Positions 12,432 to 24,245 of a stretch of 64,000 nucleotides of DNA are shown here, in pieces (the stretch's first letter is position 1; every line of letters begins with the position of its first letter). The stretch is from Euryodendron excelsum. Taxonomy: Eukaryota > Streptophyta > Magnoliopsida > Ericales > Pentaphylacaceae. The stretch spans positions 9,763,501 to 9,827,500 of the forward strand of contig CM065381.1 of NCBI GenBank assembly GCA_033060915.1. The letters run 5' to 3'. Under the pieces are notes generated by a model. That model ran no database searches. It worked only from the letters and a program-made list of their open reading frames with translations, and was not told the origin of the DNA. Made by a program: the position numbers and the translations under genes.

Positions 12432-15427
12432 GATTGTTATTCAAGTATGAAATGATACTGTGGCAGAATTTCATTATAATTATTATATTGGACAAAGTAA
12501 TTGGCTTGATCCTTCCGTGTGGGCCCCCAGGGGAGGAGGACCGGAGGATAGGTCCCCACCCAATCCAGCTGTCCCTAAACCCCAGATTGACCGCACCAGC
12601 ACTGGGTGACGGCAATGTATAAAGAATTTTAATCATCATATCTTGATGCAGGAGCAAATGAGAGTTAATCTGTGGCAGCAAAATATAAGGACAGTTTGGA
12701 ATCTATGTCGCAGCTTATGTGTCTAGATTTTAGTATTCAAGATTAGTAGTTGGTTTTGAGTTGTTTGAAGTTGATTTACATTTTCAATATATGCATTAGA
12801 TGAAATGTTGACTAGTCATTACTAAGGAGGAGACCAGAATTCAAAGGGTTGTCTAGTTTCTAAATAGTGGCAGACATGTACTTAATGTGATATTTGAATG
12901 TAGTCTTCTGTGTAACCTTTAAATTCTCAATGAAATGAAAAGAAGAAGCAGAATATTTTGATCTGAAAATTGTTTATGCAAGTTTCTCTTGCTTGGAGTG
13001 AGTGATTCCTCCTACAAATCAAGTGTGTGACTTGGTCGTGTTGAGTGACATCCACGATTAGCAAAGTCGAGTGACATCCATTGCCCCCGGTGAGTGGCAT
13101 CCCAGGATTATCCCACATTCTTGGTTGAAACCTATTGGTTTTGATCACCCTTGCAGGCTCCAGCCTGCATCATGTCTTGTTATAATTTCAAACATATAGA
13201 GCAATTACTGTGTCAGGTTTCAGCTTGCCAGTTTTAAGGAGTTAATGCTGGAGTTACCCAAATAGCAAATAATAAATAAATTGAATAAAAAGAGTATAAA
13301 AAAGAGTCATTACAGACCTTCAGTTGTGCTTTGCTGCACTGTAGGAACATCTATTTGACCATTAGAGCTGCTAATGCTGCCCTTTTTCTCAGGGTTAATT
13401 CCCACTTTTTCGTCTTCCATTGGTGTGGCAGGAAGAATTTCATCCCCTGTACTAGGTGTTGGTATCTTTACTTCTTTCTCTATGGAGTCATCAGTTTGAC
13501 TTTCCGTCATGTCTTTGCTAATTGCAGTTTCTGACATTCTTGGACCAGCTATTTGTCCAGATAAATCAATTTTTCCACCACTTTCCAACCCATCGGTTGC
13601 CTCCTCAGTAGCAGACTCACCCCCTTCAGGGGCTAAAATTTCAGTACTAACCTCCACCTTTTCCTCTATGCTTTTGGCTGCATTATCCACACTTTCTGGT
13701 GAATTTGAGACTAAGCTGTCTGGACTCTCAATATCGTTGGCAATATGAGTAACTTCTTTGCTAACATGATTTTCTGATGAGATTTGATCAGCTATTTGTC
13801 CTGGTAAGTCACTTTTTCCAACATTTTCCACTGCACCAACTGCAGGAGCTTCCTCAGTTAGCTGATCTGAAGTAGAAACGCTTCCTTCAGCAGCCAATAT
13901 TTCAGACCTAACCTCCACTTCTTCTATGCTCTTGACCGCATCATCTATACCCTTGGAGGAATCAGAGAGTATGCTTTCCGGGTCCTTATTATCATTGGCA
14001 ATTTCATTTGAGGTATCGTCTACGGTACTGGCTTCGACTCCCACTTCCTTTGAAATAGTTTCATCAACTTCTACCATTTCATCAACTGCAGAATCAGTAC
14101 TGAACAATCCCTCACTGCTGCTTGCTTGTTGATCCTGCACTTCATTGAGCTCAGTTCCAGTTTGACTTACCTTTCCTTCTATCTTGTCAGTCTCAGTACT
14201 GCTTGCTTGTTGATCCTGCAATTCATCAAGCTCGGTTTCGGTTTGACTTACCTTTCCTTCTATCTCATCAGAACTATGTGGTATTTCTAAACTTTCAGCT
14301 GGTTCTGCCTCTTTGTCCCTCTCATCCAAAAATGCAGCAATATCCTTATTTTCACGGAAAGCCAACACAAAGGGGTTTGTTGCTGCATGGACAACCCCCT
14401 GGTTGAGCTTCAAGTCCAACTCTTCAACAGCTTCTTCTTTTTTCATTGTCAATGTTACTTGTCCTCGTCCAATTCGCAGCACTCTCACACTAACTTCTTG
14501 GCCAACCTGCAGTGAAGAGCCCCCCATAATGTTCCCAAATCCTTCATCAACTTCCTCTGACGTAGGCAGGAATCCTTCCTCCCCCTCAGGAAGAGATATA
14601 AAAGCACCAGACCTGGTTAAATTCTTTACTGTGCCTTCCAGGTCTTGTCCCCTGACAAACTTTGTGGTTTTCTTCTGGTTGGACTTTGGCGTGCTCTTTC
14701 TGGGGGGTCTTGCTTTATCACCACTGGAAGGATCATCTCTCCTTTGCTGCAACTTACTAGCATCATCACTTTCACGCATAGTGAGAGATATCCGTCCTGT
14801 CTCCATGTTTGCTTCCACTAATCTCACTTTGACCTCTTGTCCAATAGAGACAATGCTTCCAACATCCTTAACAAAGCTATCACTCAACCTGGAAACATGT
14901 ACCAGGCCATCTGTAAAAGCTCCAAAATCAACAAAAGCTCCAAATGGTTGAATGGACCTCACTTTCCCAGCAAATGTTGCACCAGGAACCAGTTCCTCAG
15001 GCTTTACCGGTGGCATCTCACTCTTCCTACCAGGTCTCGAACGTTTGCTTTGAGCTGGAGAGACAATGGCATCTGATTTGACAGAGGATTCTTCACCTGT
15101 GCCAACTGCATTTGATGGAATTTCTGACGCTGCACCAGGATCTTCATCTGCAACAGGAGAATCTGCTTCCTCTACAGCTAGATCAGTCCCAGTGGCCGAT
15201 ACTATATGGATTCTTGATTTATCATGTAAAGTGAATCCACTTCTGAATTGTGGAAACAATCTAACAGACGTTGACAGGGGTAAGACATATTTTTGTGAGG
15301 CCCATGTTTGTTTGGTAGAATTCCTTAAGAGATTGCATCTTTTCAAACACTCATTCTTCCTCGTTGTAAAGGGAGTTCCAGGAATAAGTGCAAGAGTGTT
15401 TGTGGAAGTTGGAATTACGGGTGTCAT
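8896..15427 (-). CDS. Chloroplast elongation factor Ts polyprotein (two S1 and two EF-Ts domains)
   Basis: This gene encodes a plastid translation factor; EF-Ts recharges EF-Tu with GTP. My exon model on the minus strand is 15427-13318, 10856-10145 and 9532-8896. Junction phases agree and the sum is 3459 nt, giving 1152 aa. Residues 1-75 look like a Ser/Thr-rich transit peptide. S1 RNA-binding domains lie at about 148-219 and 259-329. An acidic linker at about 335-700 includes a 28-residue tandem repeat (389-438). Then come two EF-Ts modules, each with [20 protein letters not shown] and the conserved TDFV segment. The start is the first ATG after an acceptor-like TTTATAG at 15433. An extra optional exon (11771-11983) fits in frame between exons 1 and 2. 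The layout matches the plant and algal plastid EF-Ts polyprotein (PETs), from which S1-containing PSRP-7 and EF-Ts products are known in Chlamydomonas. All conserved motifs are intact. Confidence 0.9.
11771..11983 (-). other. Candidate cassette exon of the EF-Ts polyprotein gene
   Basis: The minus-strand sequence upstream of 11771 is open from 12059 and encodes an acidic linker segment. It is homologous to the last ~40 residues of the large exon: both contain EDEK, PEKxGxI and SNGQ in the same order. The donor after AGAG at 11771 is in the same phase as the large-exon donor. An acceptor at CTCCAG (11984) gives a 213-nt exon, a multiple of three, that could be included without a frameshift. 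An acceptor at the more obvious TATAG near 12052 would be out of phase. It looks like a duplicated linker exon; whether it is used is unknown. Confidence 0.5.
12375..12429. repeat. (CT)n microsatellite in an EF-Ts intron
   Basis: About 27 uninterrupted CT dinucleotides lie in the large intron between 13317 and 11984. Confidence 0.95.
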
Positions 15428-15432
15428 GTTTT

Positions 15433-17150
15433 CTATAAATGCAGAAGTTGGGGCTATAATCAGCAGCTAAAATATATCTTCATTTCTTTCTTTACCTGTA
15501 GGGTAGACAAAAATCATGATGAAAAACAAACACAACAAATCTCCCTTGAGATTGAAAAAAAACACAGTTTTTATGGGAAGCATATGCTATAACATACAGA
15601 TCCACAGTTCTCCTAAGAATCACACAAACAAGTAAGTTATTTGGTTCAGCAACCTGCATTTTTTGCCAGCCGCTAACATGAAAGATATGATAAATAGCTC
15701 TCAAATCAGCTCTGAGTTCAATTACATGTAAGCCGAGTCAAACCTGGTGCAGTCAGACATAGGTTACTTGTAGAGAAGAAGTATTATTATCAGCGAAGTT
15801 GAGAAGCATTAACTTATCAGGGCCCTTGAACAATGAAAAATTAGCACTAGCTGCTATATTAAGGTAAAGACTTCCGAAAGACATTCTCCTGAAAACCTCT
15901 AGTGATTCGAAAGCCATAGAAACACATCGCCTTCATGGTGAAGTTGGTCAGTATAAATCATTTTCGCAATGCTGGCAAACATGCTAGCCACACAGATTTC
16001 TTGTAACATCCTCACTCTACATTCTCGATGACCAATAAAGGCAAATTATCCACGTACATAACTACTAAGGGAAAAGATTAAAAGTGTCATAAATCATTAC
16101 CTTTCCAAGACAACTACAATTGAATTAGGACCGAAGTGGTGCCTAAAATCTAATAACCTAGAAAAGCCTTTTGTAAGTCAATGTTGATAAAGGATCATTC
16201 TAGCTATGAATTCAAAGAAGCAACCAAAAAGCAGACGACATGGTTGACCATCCAAATCAAGAAAACATTTGTCCAGAAGCTTAGTCCAATTGTACTTGAT
16301 ATGGTTCTTGGAAGGTAATAACACCGAAGAACACAGTGTCACAAATTGTATCCATTTCCAAGTCGGAGGTAACTACAATTTATCACTGTGCTGCACCCCT
16401 TGGTTTTCAATCTGAAAATTTTCAGAAGAATTTTTCTTTTTTTCTTTTCAAGTATTGTGGTTTGACTCCCAAATATAAGGAACTTTTTGGCCGCATTAAT
16501 GCAGCTGAATCTTTTGTATCCAAAGGTTCTTCCAGATATAGTTTGACTACTGTGTTTGAACAAACATAAAACTATGCTACATAGCAACCTCAGCCTCATA
16601 TGACTTGAGCAAAGAAAAAATAAATAAACACAAAAATTCCACAAGATTAAACTCATATCATCAGCTCAAAACACTCTTTGAATGAAGAAGACTTCCTTGA
16701 GCAATACTTACTAACAAGTGCATTGCAAGGTACAGAAAGACCTTACACTAACACACAACTATCCCTAATTTCTGGGTCTACACAGATTCCACACAACAAA
16801 GAAAACATTCCAAAGCATTCCAAAAGAACTCAAACAAATGCTGGAAAAATAACAACGGTGTCCCAAACCAACAATTCATTGGGGGCGTGAGAAACAGAGT
16901 AACTCAAAGTAGCAGAAGAGAATCAGCAAACCACGGAAATTGGAGGAAACCCATAAATGGGAAGCCAAAATTACACCAAGAAATCAATGACCCACTACAG
17001 TATATGCAATAAAAATCATACCTTTTAAATCTTTTAGAACACCCAACCAAATTTCTGGATTATATGAACCAAATAAAAATAGGGTAACCCAATAACAGTT
17101 TCTGAGGTTCTGTGTGCAGCTCTGTGTTTGGTTGAGAGAGAAGGGCCTTA
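15433..17150 (-). other. 5' UTR intron and leader exon of the EF-Ts gene
   Basis: On the minus strand a donor-like AAAAG|GTATGA occurs at 17022/17021 and an acceptor-like TTTATAG at 15433, six bases before the start codon. This suggests a long intron in the 5' UTR and a non-coding leader exon from about 17023 to about 17150. The region holds no plausible coding sequence on either strand. The transcription start cannot be fixed from sequence alone. Confidence 0.45.
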
Positions 17151-18600
17151 GTCTGTGACTGAATGGTGAAAGAGAAAGAGGGAAATGAAAGGTGGGGCTT
17201 TAAATCCTTATCTCATCATCTATTTATATATCTCTTATATCGATCGTCTCCGTGTTTGTTAGCTTGTTTCACAGAGACACAGACAATAATATATGTATTC
17301 ATTCCTTCGGTAATATATACTTACATAGACACTAATACACATTTGGTTGGCCTTCTTGGGCCTCTTGGCTAAGCTAAGCTCGGCTAAAAATCTGGTAGGG
17401 CTTTTATTTATAGTTTTCAGTTTGGCTTTCTTTTTTTTTTTTTGGTCAAGTGAAAAAGTCATTTTTTTTGTTTTTATAAACTAAAATAAGTAAAAAAACA
17501 AAAAAAATAATTTTTTTTTAACCTTTTTAACTTATGAACTAAAAAAGTCAAATTCAAAAAAATCCACCAAATGGAAGTAAATCAGCTAACCAAGACAGTG
17601 GCAGAAGCCGAATTCTTTTAACTTGGACCCACTACTCAAATCTCTTTATCTTTTATTTATTTGGTTCTTAAGCCCCTATGGTTGTGTTTGTTTCACCGAA
17701 TAAAGCCATGAACTTAAATTAATAATTTATTGTTCAATCTTATCTCACATTTGGTTGAGGGAATCAAAACAAATAATATGGAGAGAGCATTGTATCTTGT
17801 TGTACATAACATTAAATATTTCTCTGGGTAGTAAAAGCAATTCAAATTCAAAATTAAAAACCAAATTATAAAACTAAATTTTTAATAACAGAATTTGATG
17901 TTTATTTCTTATCTCATCTTGAAAAACAAACATGGTTTTCTTGTAGCTAATGAAAAAATAAAACATAAATCAAAGGGAAAAATTTTAAACAAGGCATGAA
18001 AACGGTAGCAGGCTAAAGTAAAATGATATGTATAATACTTCATGTTGGATATATACCAATTTGTCATATATTATTTCAAGCACAACGTTAGTATTTTTTT
18101 TAGATTGGAAGCACAACATTACTTATAATATGAAATTCTGCTCCCCAATTGATAAAAAACTTAATGAAGTGCAAATGGCATATATATTCGCTTTCCACAT
18201 TGAAAAATTAGGTTCCCTCAAAGTTTTCCTTTTTATGAGTCGTTCGGAGTTTATTTTCTATTCAAAAAGACTGCTTAGAGGTGTGTCCATACCCATAGTC
18301 GATGGCCTGCTAATCTCTACGTGTGGAACCAGGCTCTTGGGTCCACGATTCTCGTGAGGAGCTTTGCGTCTCATTTCAGGATATTGAGTGTGTGCGAACT
18401 TTAGATATAAGTTTCTCCCAAACTTTTTGGAGTTGTTTGGGGTTTATCTTCTATTAAATAAAAAAAATGGCATATATTTTTGGGATGGTGTGACCTTAAA
18501 CCAAATCCCATTCAACAACCAAAAAAAAAAAAAATTTTGGGCCAAAGAAAATAATGAGCTAAAATTCTCCCTATCTGTCTTCTAAGGTAAATTGATATAT
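17151..18600. other. Intergenic, promoter side of EF-Ts
   Basis: This is AT-rich DNA with long T and A runs (17,430-17,530). A stretch at about 17,440-17,560 resembles the interior of the Tourist-like MITE at 59,892 (runs such as TTTTTATAAACTAAA and AACTTATGAACTAAAAAAGTCAAA) but lacks its clean ends. No gene was seen. Confidence 0.4.
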
Positions 18601-19975
18601 GATTTTTTTTTCTAACAGGATGTCCGGTTGAGTTTGTACGTGCTTCGACTAATTTCAGAATTTGTGTGGTTTCCTTATTAAGAATTTATACTAAAAGACA
18701 TGCATTATGTAACGACTTTAGTATTTATTAATAAATTAGTTATTCTATTTTAATGAGAATCTGCGTAAGCAATGATTGTTTTGCGTTATTTATTTAATAA
18801 TTATACACGTGTGTCTTTTATTTTATATAGTAGATAATTTTTTGTGTAGAGTATGACTTACACAAAAAAGATCAGATTATCGGTTCTTATAGAACATAAG
18901 CTTATCAGTCACCGTCTTAGATGGAACTGGACATCTCATCAGTAAGATTATAATACAAGGTTTTAATAGATTTGTCTTGACTATGGTAAACAATATAGTT
19001 CCAACTTATTGTACTAGTACACTTTGTGTGTATTAAATAGAATCATATTAAGATAATTGTTTTTATACTGATTATATAAAACAATTAATAGCTTATGATT
19101 ATTATGAGTGCTTATACTTTTAATCTTAATATAATAAATAGATACGTGCATGTAGTGCTTATTATTTTGATTTATAGAAGAGTGAGACTCTTTGTAAGTC
19201 AATAAACTCAATGAGTTGGATAACAACATTACGTGTATGATAAATATTAATTATTGATAGAATTCATTACCTTGTGTAAAGATTGATGATAGCCCATTGA
19301 AGAAACTTATAAATTTTGATTATGTAAAATCTTGTAGGTGGATTATGAATCCAATAAATTAAATAATATAAGTAGAATTTCTCAAGAAATTAAATAAGTT
19401 TATTAAATTTAATTGTCAGTAATTTAATTTAATAGACTGGTATTTGTAATCTTAATGTGAAGAGATAAATAAGCATTTAATAATATGGAGCTCGAAATAT
19501 AATTTATAGTATGATAAGAAATGCAATTATAATTCTTTAGTGGTATAAATTATAATTTACATAAATACAGATTAATTCTGGTTGGATTGAGAATTCTCAA
19601 TTGTGTAAGAAGCCCTAGTCATATTAATCTTATGATTCTTGTTGTAGCCTCTATATATAAATGCACTCCATAAGCAGTTAAGGTTATAACTGATAATCTT
19701 AAATACACATTCTTATGAGAGATAGAAACCCCAACAATTGCGAGGCTACTCTCTTTATAGTAAAATGTGTTTGAGGGATACATCAGAAGTCTGTTCTAGA
19801 TCAAAAAAGAGAAATTTTAAAATTCATACCTGCTACTATTCGAGATCAAATCAAAAAGATCTCGAAGGTACAATTATAACAACATAGATGAGTTTCTACT
19901 AATCAAATTAGAATTTTTAGTATTATGTATATGCACTATAGTTGGGTTGTGAAAAATTTCGCAGTTCCCAACACT
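18600..19975 (+). mobile_element. LTR-like relic, possibly a solo Copia LTR
   Basis: The right end reads GTGAAAAATTTCGCAGTTCCCAACA at about 19,950-19,974, like the 3' end of many Copia LTRs. A TATA-like CTCTATATATAAATGC lies at about 19,650, where an LTR promoter would be. I could not find a matching left terminus or target-site duplication, and there is no internal coding region. The call rests on general resemblance. Confidence 0.35.
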
Positions 19976-22640
19976 CCCATCCTATACAAACTAAGTAATT
20001 ATTAGAGTAAATGTCTTTAAAAAATTCTTATACTTGACAAGAGTCGAACTCCTGATTTCTCTTTAAAAAATTATGGGTTCTGGCCAACTTGGCCCAATTT
20101 TGTTATATATGATTGTTGAATGCTATATATAATTCCTAGCATCATGAAGCTTGATACAACTGGGCCAGTCTTCACCAACAACATGATCAATCTTTCGGCT
20201 GGATTGTCTAAAAGAAGTGTCTTCATGGGCTAGGGAAATATTCCAGGCCTGTCAACTGTCCAATTCTAGTGGCCTGGGCTGAACTCATCCCCATGTCATG
20301 GGCAGTTCCATATTTATCACTTGCAGGGCACCTTGCAATTACATCACATTCTAACACACGAAAAATGCCAGACTCGCTCAAAAAAAAAAAAAAAAAAATC
20401 ATAGACTTTGCTTACAAAGTGATGTGGCATCTGACTTGAATATGTCATGTCATCATTTAAGAAGAAAGACATTTAACAAGACGTTTCAAAAGTAAATTAA
20501 TTTGAAAATTGTTTTGGTGATTTAGCAAAAAATCAGCGTAGTAGAGTTAAGAGCAATAAAGCTCAATCCTTACAGTCTCTTTGGAATTTGGAGAAGAGAA
20601 GGAAAGATAAGGAAAAGGAGAGGAAAAGAAAAAGAAAAAGAAAATAGAGAATAAGTTTTTTTTTGTTCTGTTTGGTTTTATAAAAAAAATAAAAGAAAAG
20701 TGAAAAGAAAATAGAAAGTGATTTAAAAATTTTTGTCACTTTTTTCTCTCCTTTCTCTTTTCAGTGGAATTAAAAAAAAAAAGGAAAGAAATTTTTTTAC
20801 ATTTTTTCTTTCCTCCGAGGCCCACTCCAAGTTCCAAACATGCTGTTAGGTGATGATGAGTCGATACAAGAATCTCTAGTCACTGCAATCCACCTAACCA
20901 CGGCCACTGAATAGGAGAGACCTTCCACCATTTGGAGGAAATGCATCTATCAATTAAGCCTAGACCACGACTAATTAATTTTTCAGCAGTACACTTAAAA
21001 CATATTTCATTCTGTGTGTATATATATATGTGTGTGTTTCAGTATAACGTTTCTTCCAAATGTTTGAAAAGTATAGTACACTTAAACACATTAAACCAAT
21101 ATACATACACACATATATATATGTGCAAGGTGGCTACCTATTTGCATGCAAGTTTATAACCATCCTGTGAGCAGTTCTGCTGAGAAGCATAGGCAAATGA
21201 CACTGTTCTCTACAGCCACTTGGGATATATATACACATAAATTACACCACTATATATATATATATATTGATCTGCAAGGCATGGCTAGCTACTTGCATGC
21301 AAGTTGCTACTTCAGATCCATTGAGCAGTGTCGAGTGGCAAGGGCAATTCAATAGATCCCGTTGACATGAAAGTAAGAGAACTAAAGCAGATGATTTGTC
21401 AGCGGAGGAATTTATTATCTCCTTAGATTACACTGCAACAACACTATATTAATGAAGTTCCAAGCTGGTTTATCCTACAAGAAACTTCACAGGCACATTC
21501 TCCCCCGCCCATTCTGTGTGGGTATTCCAAAAGAAATAGCAACTTGTTAACTTTCCCTCAATAATTTTGCAGAGGAGTTTGTATATCTATATATATATAC
21601 GTTTATATATTTGTGTGTGCTAACATGTACTGCGTCTGTTTGTTAAGACAGGACTGCAGGTTTTCCAGCAACTTGGAATAGAAAACTTTCAAGGTGACAT
21701 AGTTAGAACTCATTCAATAACACAAATTTCATTCAACTTGTGTTTTGTCAAACTCTTTCCTTAGCATGTGGCAACATATTTAAGAGTTCTTGTTAAGGGA
21801 TAATCGGGTTGCTTTCGACACCCTCTAAAGCAGCTGATGGGATGGTTTAACTTGAAATTCTGCTGAAAAACCTCATGTTATTTTCACGTATAGAAAGACA
21901 ATCTCAATTTGTTAAATATGATTAACTCTACAAATATACGATACAATTATTAATTTGAGGAGATTAAGCTAATTTATGGAACCACAGTTGTCATTCAAAT
22001 TAATGATACTGCAAATCATATCCAAGATAGATCTTTAGAGCACTGGGGATGTTGGTTTTATGGGTTATATTTTCCTAAGGTAGGAGACAATGGGAGACCA
22101 AATGTATTAATATTGCTCATTTCCTAGTCTTAAGTGGGGCCATTTTAGAGTTTCTTATAAACTTCAATTATCCAAAAGCAGCCAAGTGTTGAGCTATTTA
22201 GCATCTTCACATGTGGGTTCAGAACCCTGTTTGTAGTTTCCAAGATCCCATTCCAGTTGTATCAACACCCATAATCTTTATAATATTATTCCATGTATTA
22301 TATTACAGACTTTAATTCTTGAACTTGTACCAAATCTCCCACCATAGCTAAACAATGGATTTATGATATATATACATATATCTGATTCTGATGAGCATCA
22401 CAACCAAAAGAGATCTAGGTATCAGTTAGGTTCTCAGCTCAATCATGAAGATTAATTTAAGTTTGGGGCTTTTGGGCACCAACCCAAGCATTAGGGGGGG
22501 AAAACAAACCCACATGTTGTTGCAAGGGAACATCTATAATACTTCCTCCATACATGCAAATATTGTGGATAAAATTCTTTATTAGTGCCAAAATGTGTCA
22601 TGCTGAAGCTGACATACCATAGGAAGCAACAGAAAGCAAA
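19976..22640. other. Intergenic, no gene seen
   Basis: Contents include an A-run at 20,381, a purine-rich AT-rich block at 20,570-20,840 ending AAGTTCCAAACATGCT (member of a dispersed family, see findings), and short TA/TG repeats at 21,015-21,050 and 21,250. Two ~45-bp direct repeats share TGGCTAnCTAnTTGCATGCAAGTT (21,130 and 21,282). No coding sequence is supported. Confidence 0.5.
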
Positions 22641-23397
22641 TGATAGCAATAAAGAAAATTCCAAGTTCAACAATTAGCAAGGATTTGAAAAAATCAAAAT
22701 GTAATGAACAATAATTTAATTAGACATTAATTTTTGTGCACATTATATTCTTCAATAAAAACCATGCTAATGTAAATTTTTGCAACAAAATTGTTATATG
22801 TAACGGTTTAGATTTCACCAAAAAAAAAGTGTGTGATTACTCAGATAACATTGTGAAGCTTCTAATAACCTAGTGAAGAGATTGAGTTTGCTATTCTGAT
22901 CTGAAAATTGTTGAACCAAATCTTGTTATTTTCTCTACCTTCCACATGATTACTATACAATGTAAGACCTACGCGAATATATGATCTCGTCATTTGTCAA
23001 ATCAACAAACGCTAAGCTTGTTGATAGCAATAAAGAAAATTCCAAGTTCAACAATTAACAAGGATTTGAAAAAATCAAAATGTAATGAACAATAATTTAA
23101 TTGGACCTTAATTTTGTGCACATTATATTCTTCAATAAAAACCATGGAAATGTAATTTTTTTGCAGAAAACTCTTATATTTAATGGTTTAGATTTCAACA
23201 GAAAAAGAGTGCGTTTACACACATAACATACAGAAGCTTCTAATAACCTAGTGAAGAGATTGAGTTTGCTAGGCTGATCTAAAAATTATTGGACCAATTC
23301 TTGTTATTTTCTCTACCTTCCACATGATTACTATATAATGTAAGACCTACGCGAATATATTATCTCGTCATTTGTCAAATCAACAAACGCTAAGCTT
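22641..23397. repeat. Tandem direct duplication, ~380-bp unit, two copies
   Basis: Copy 1 (22,641-23,019) and copy 2 (23,022-23,397) both start TGATAGCAATAAAGAAAATT (copy 1 preceded by A, copy 2 by T) and both end CAACAAACGCTAAGCTT. They align throughout with scattered substitutions. No coding sequence was seen in either copy. Confidence 0.9.
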
Positions 23398-24245
23398 CAA
23401 ATTTATGTAAAATATTCTGAGAGATAGACATATTAACAACAGATTGGCAAATCGTACAAAACGTAGTGGTACCTCAACAATGTTTATTAACTAATCTCCA
23501 GAGGGAGAAAGATTCCTAGTAAAGGAGCAAACCCATATTTTGTCAAAAAGGTGATATCTTCATGAAATTCTTCAAGAATATAACAGTTGGTCTTTATATT
23601 CATATAAAGCAATATCTCCATGAAATTCTTCTAGTATGTAGAGAATTAATGGTTGGTCTTCGTATCCATACATACATTCATATATGCATGTATGTAGATA
23701 TATATCATCTGCAGTCTCCAAATTATTAAATCTTGTCTAGTGTCAGTGTATTACTTAATTGGTTGCTCCGATGAAACTTGTAATCCAATTTTCTCACCTC
23801 ACTTCCATACAAATGCATTTGATAACTGAAATTTCATGCACTATTGACAACAGCAAAGTACTTAAGAGGAGGAGAAACACTCCTAGTTAGCATCAGCATA
23901 CATACAGTCTATTCACAACACAACAAAGGACTGGCCTAGCTAGCTAGTAAAGATTTTGTTACATTAGTATCTCCACGGTTTAGCGGATAATTCAACTTTT
24001 TTAGGAGAAATAACAGTTCTTTGCCTTTATTTTTATTTTTTAGCTGACCTTAGATTAATGAAATAACTCAAACAAATGCTATGAACTGAATATACTATAA
24101 GCACATCTTAAAAATACTGTTAAAGACAATCCCTGTTGTGATTTTCTATCTCACGAGGGCAGATTTAGTACATGTTGCAAACTAGGTTTTGATTCACCAT
24201 GTTTTTGGAACAGTGCCAAGGAGTACATGATTACATTCTAAAAGT
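23398..24245. other. Intergenic, no gene seen
   Basis: The only structure is a local repeat: ATATCTTCATGAAATTCTTC at about 23,551 and ATATCTCCATGAAATTCTTC at about 23,611, each followed by GTTGGTCTT and a TATxCATA pattern. Confidence 0.5.

Noticed and set aside
13310..15470. Several plus-strand open frames across the EF-Ts large exon
   Set aside because: Shadows of the acidic linker and S1 domains, which are supported on the minus strand.
20025..20075. Possible tRNA (GAGTCGAACTC-like T arm)
   Set aside because: No acceptor, D or anticodon stem could be folded around it on either strand.
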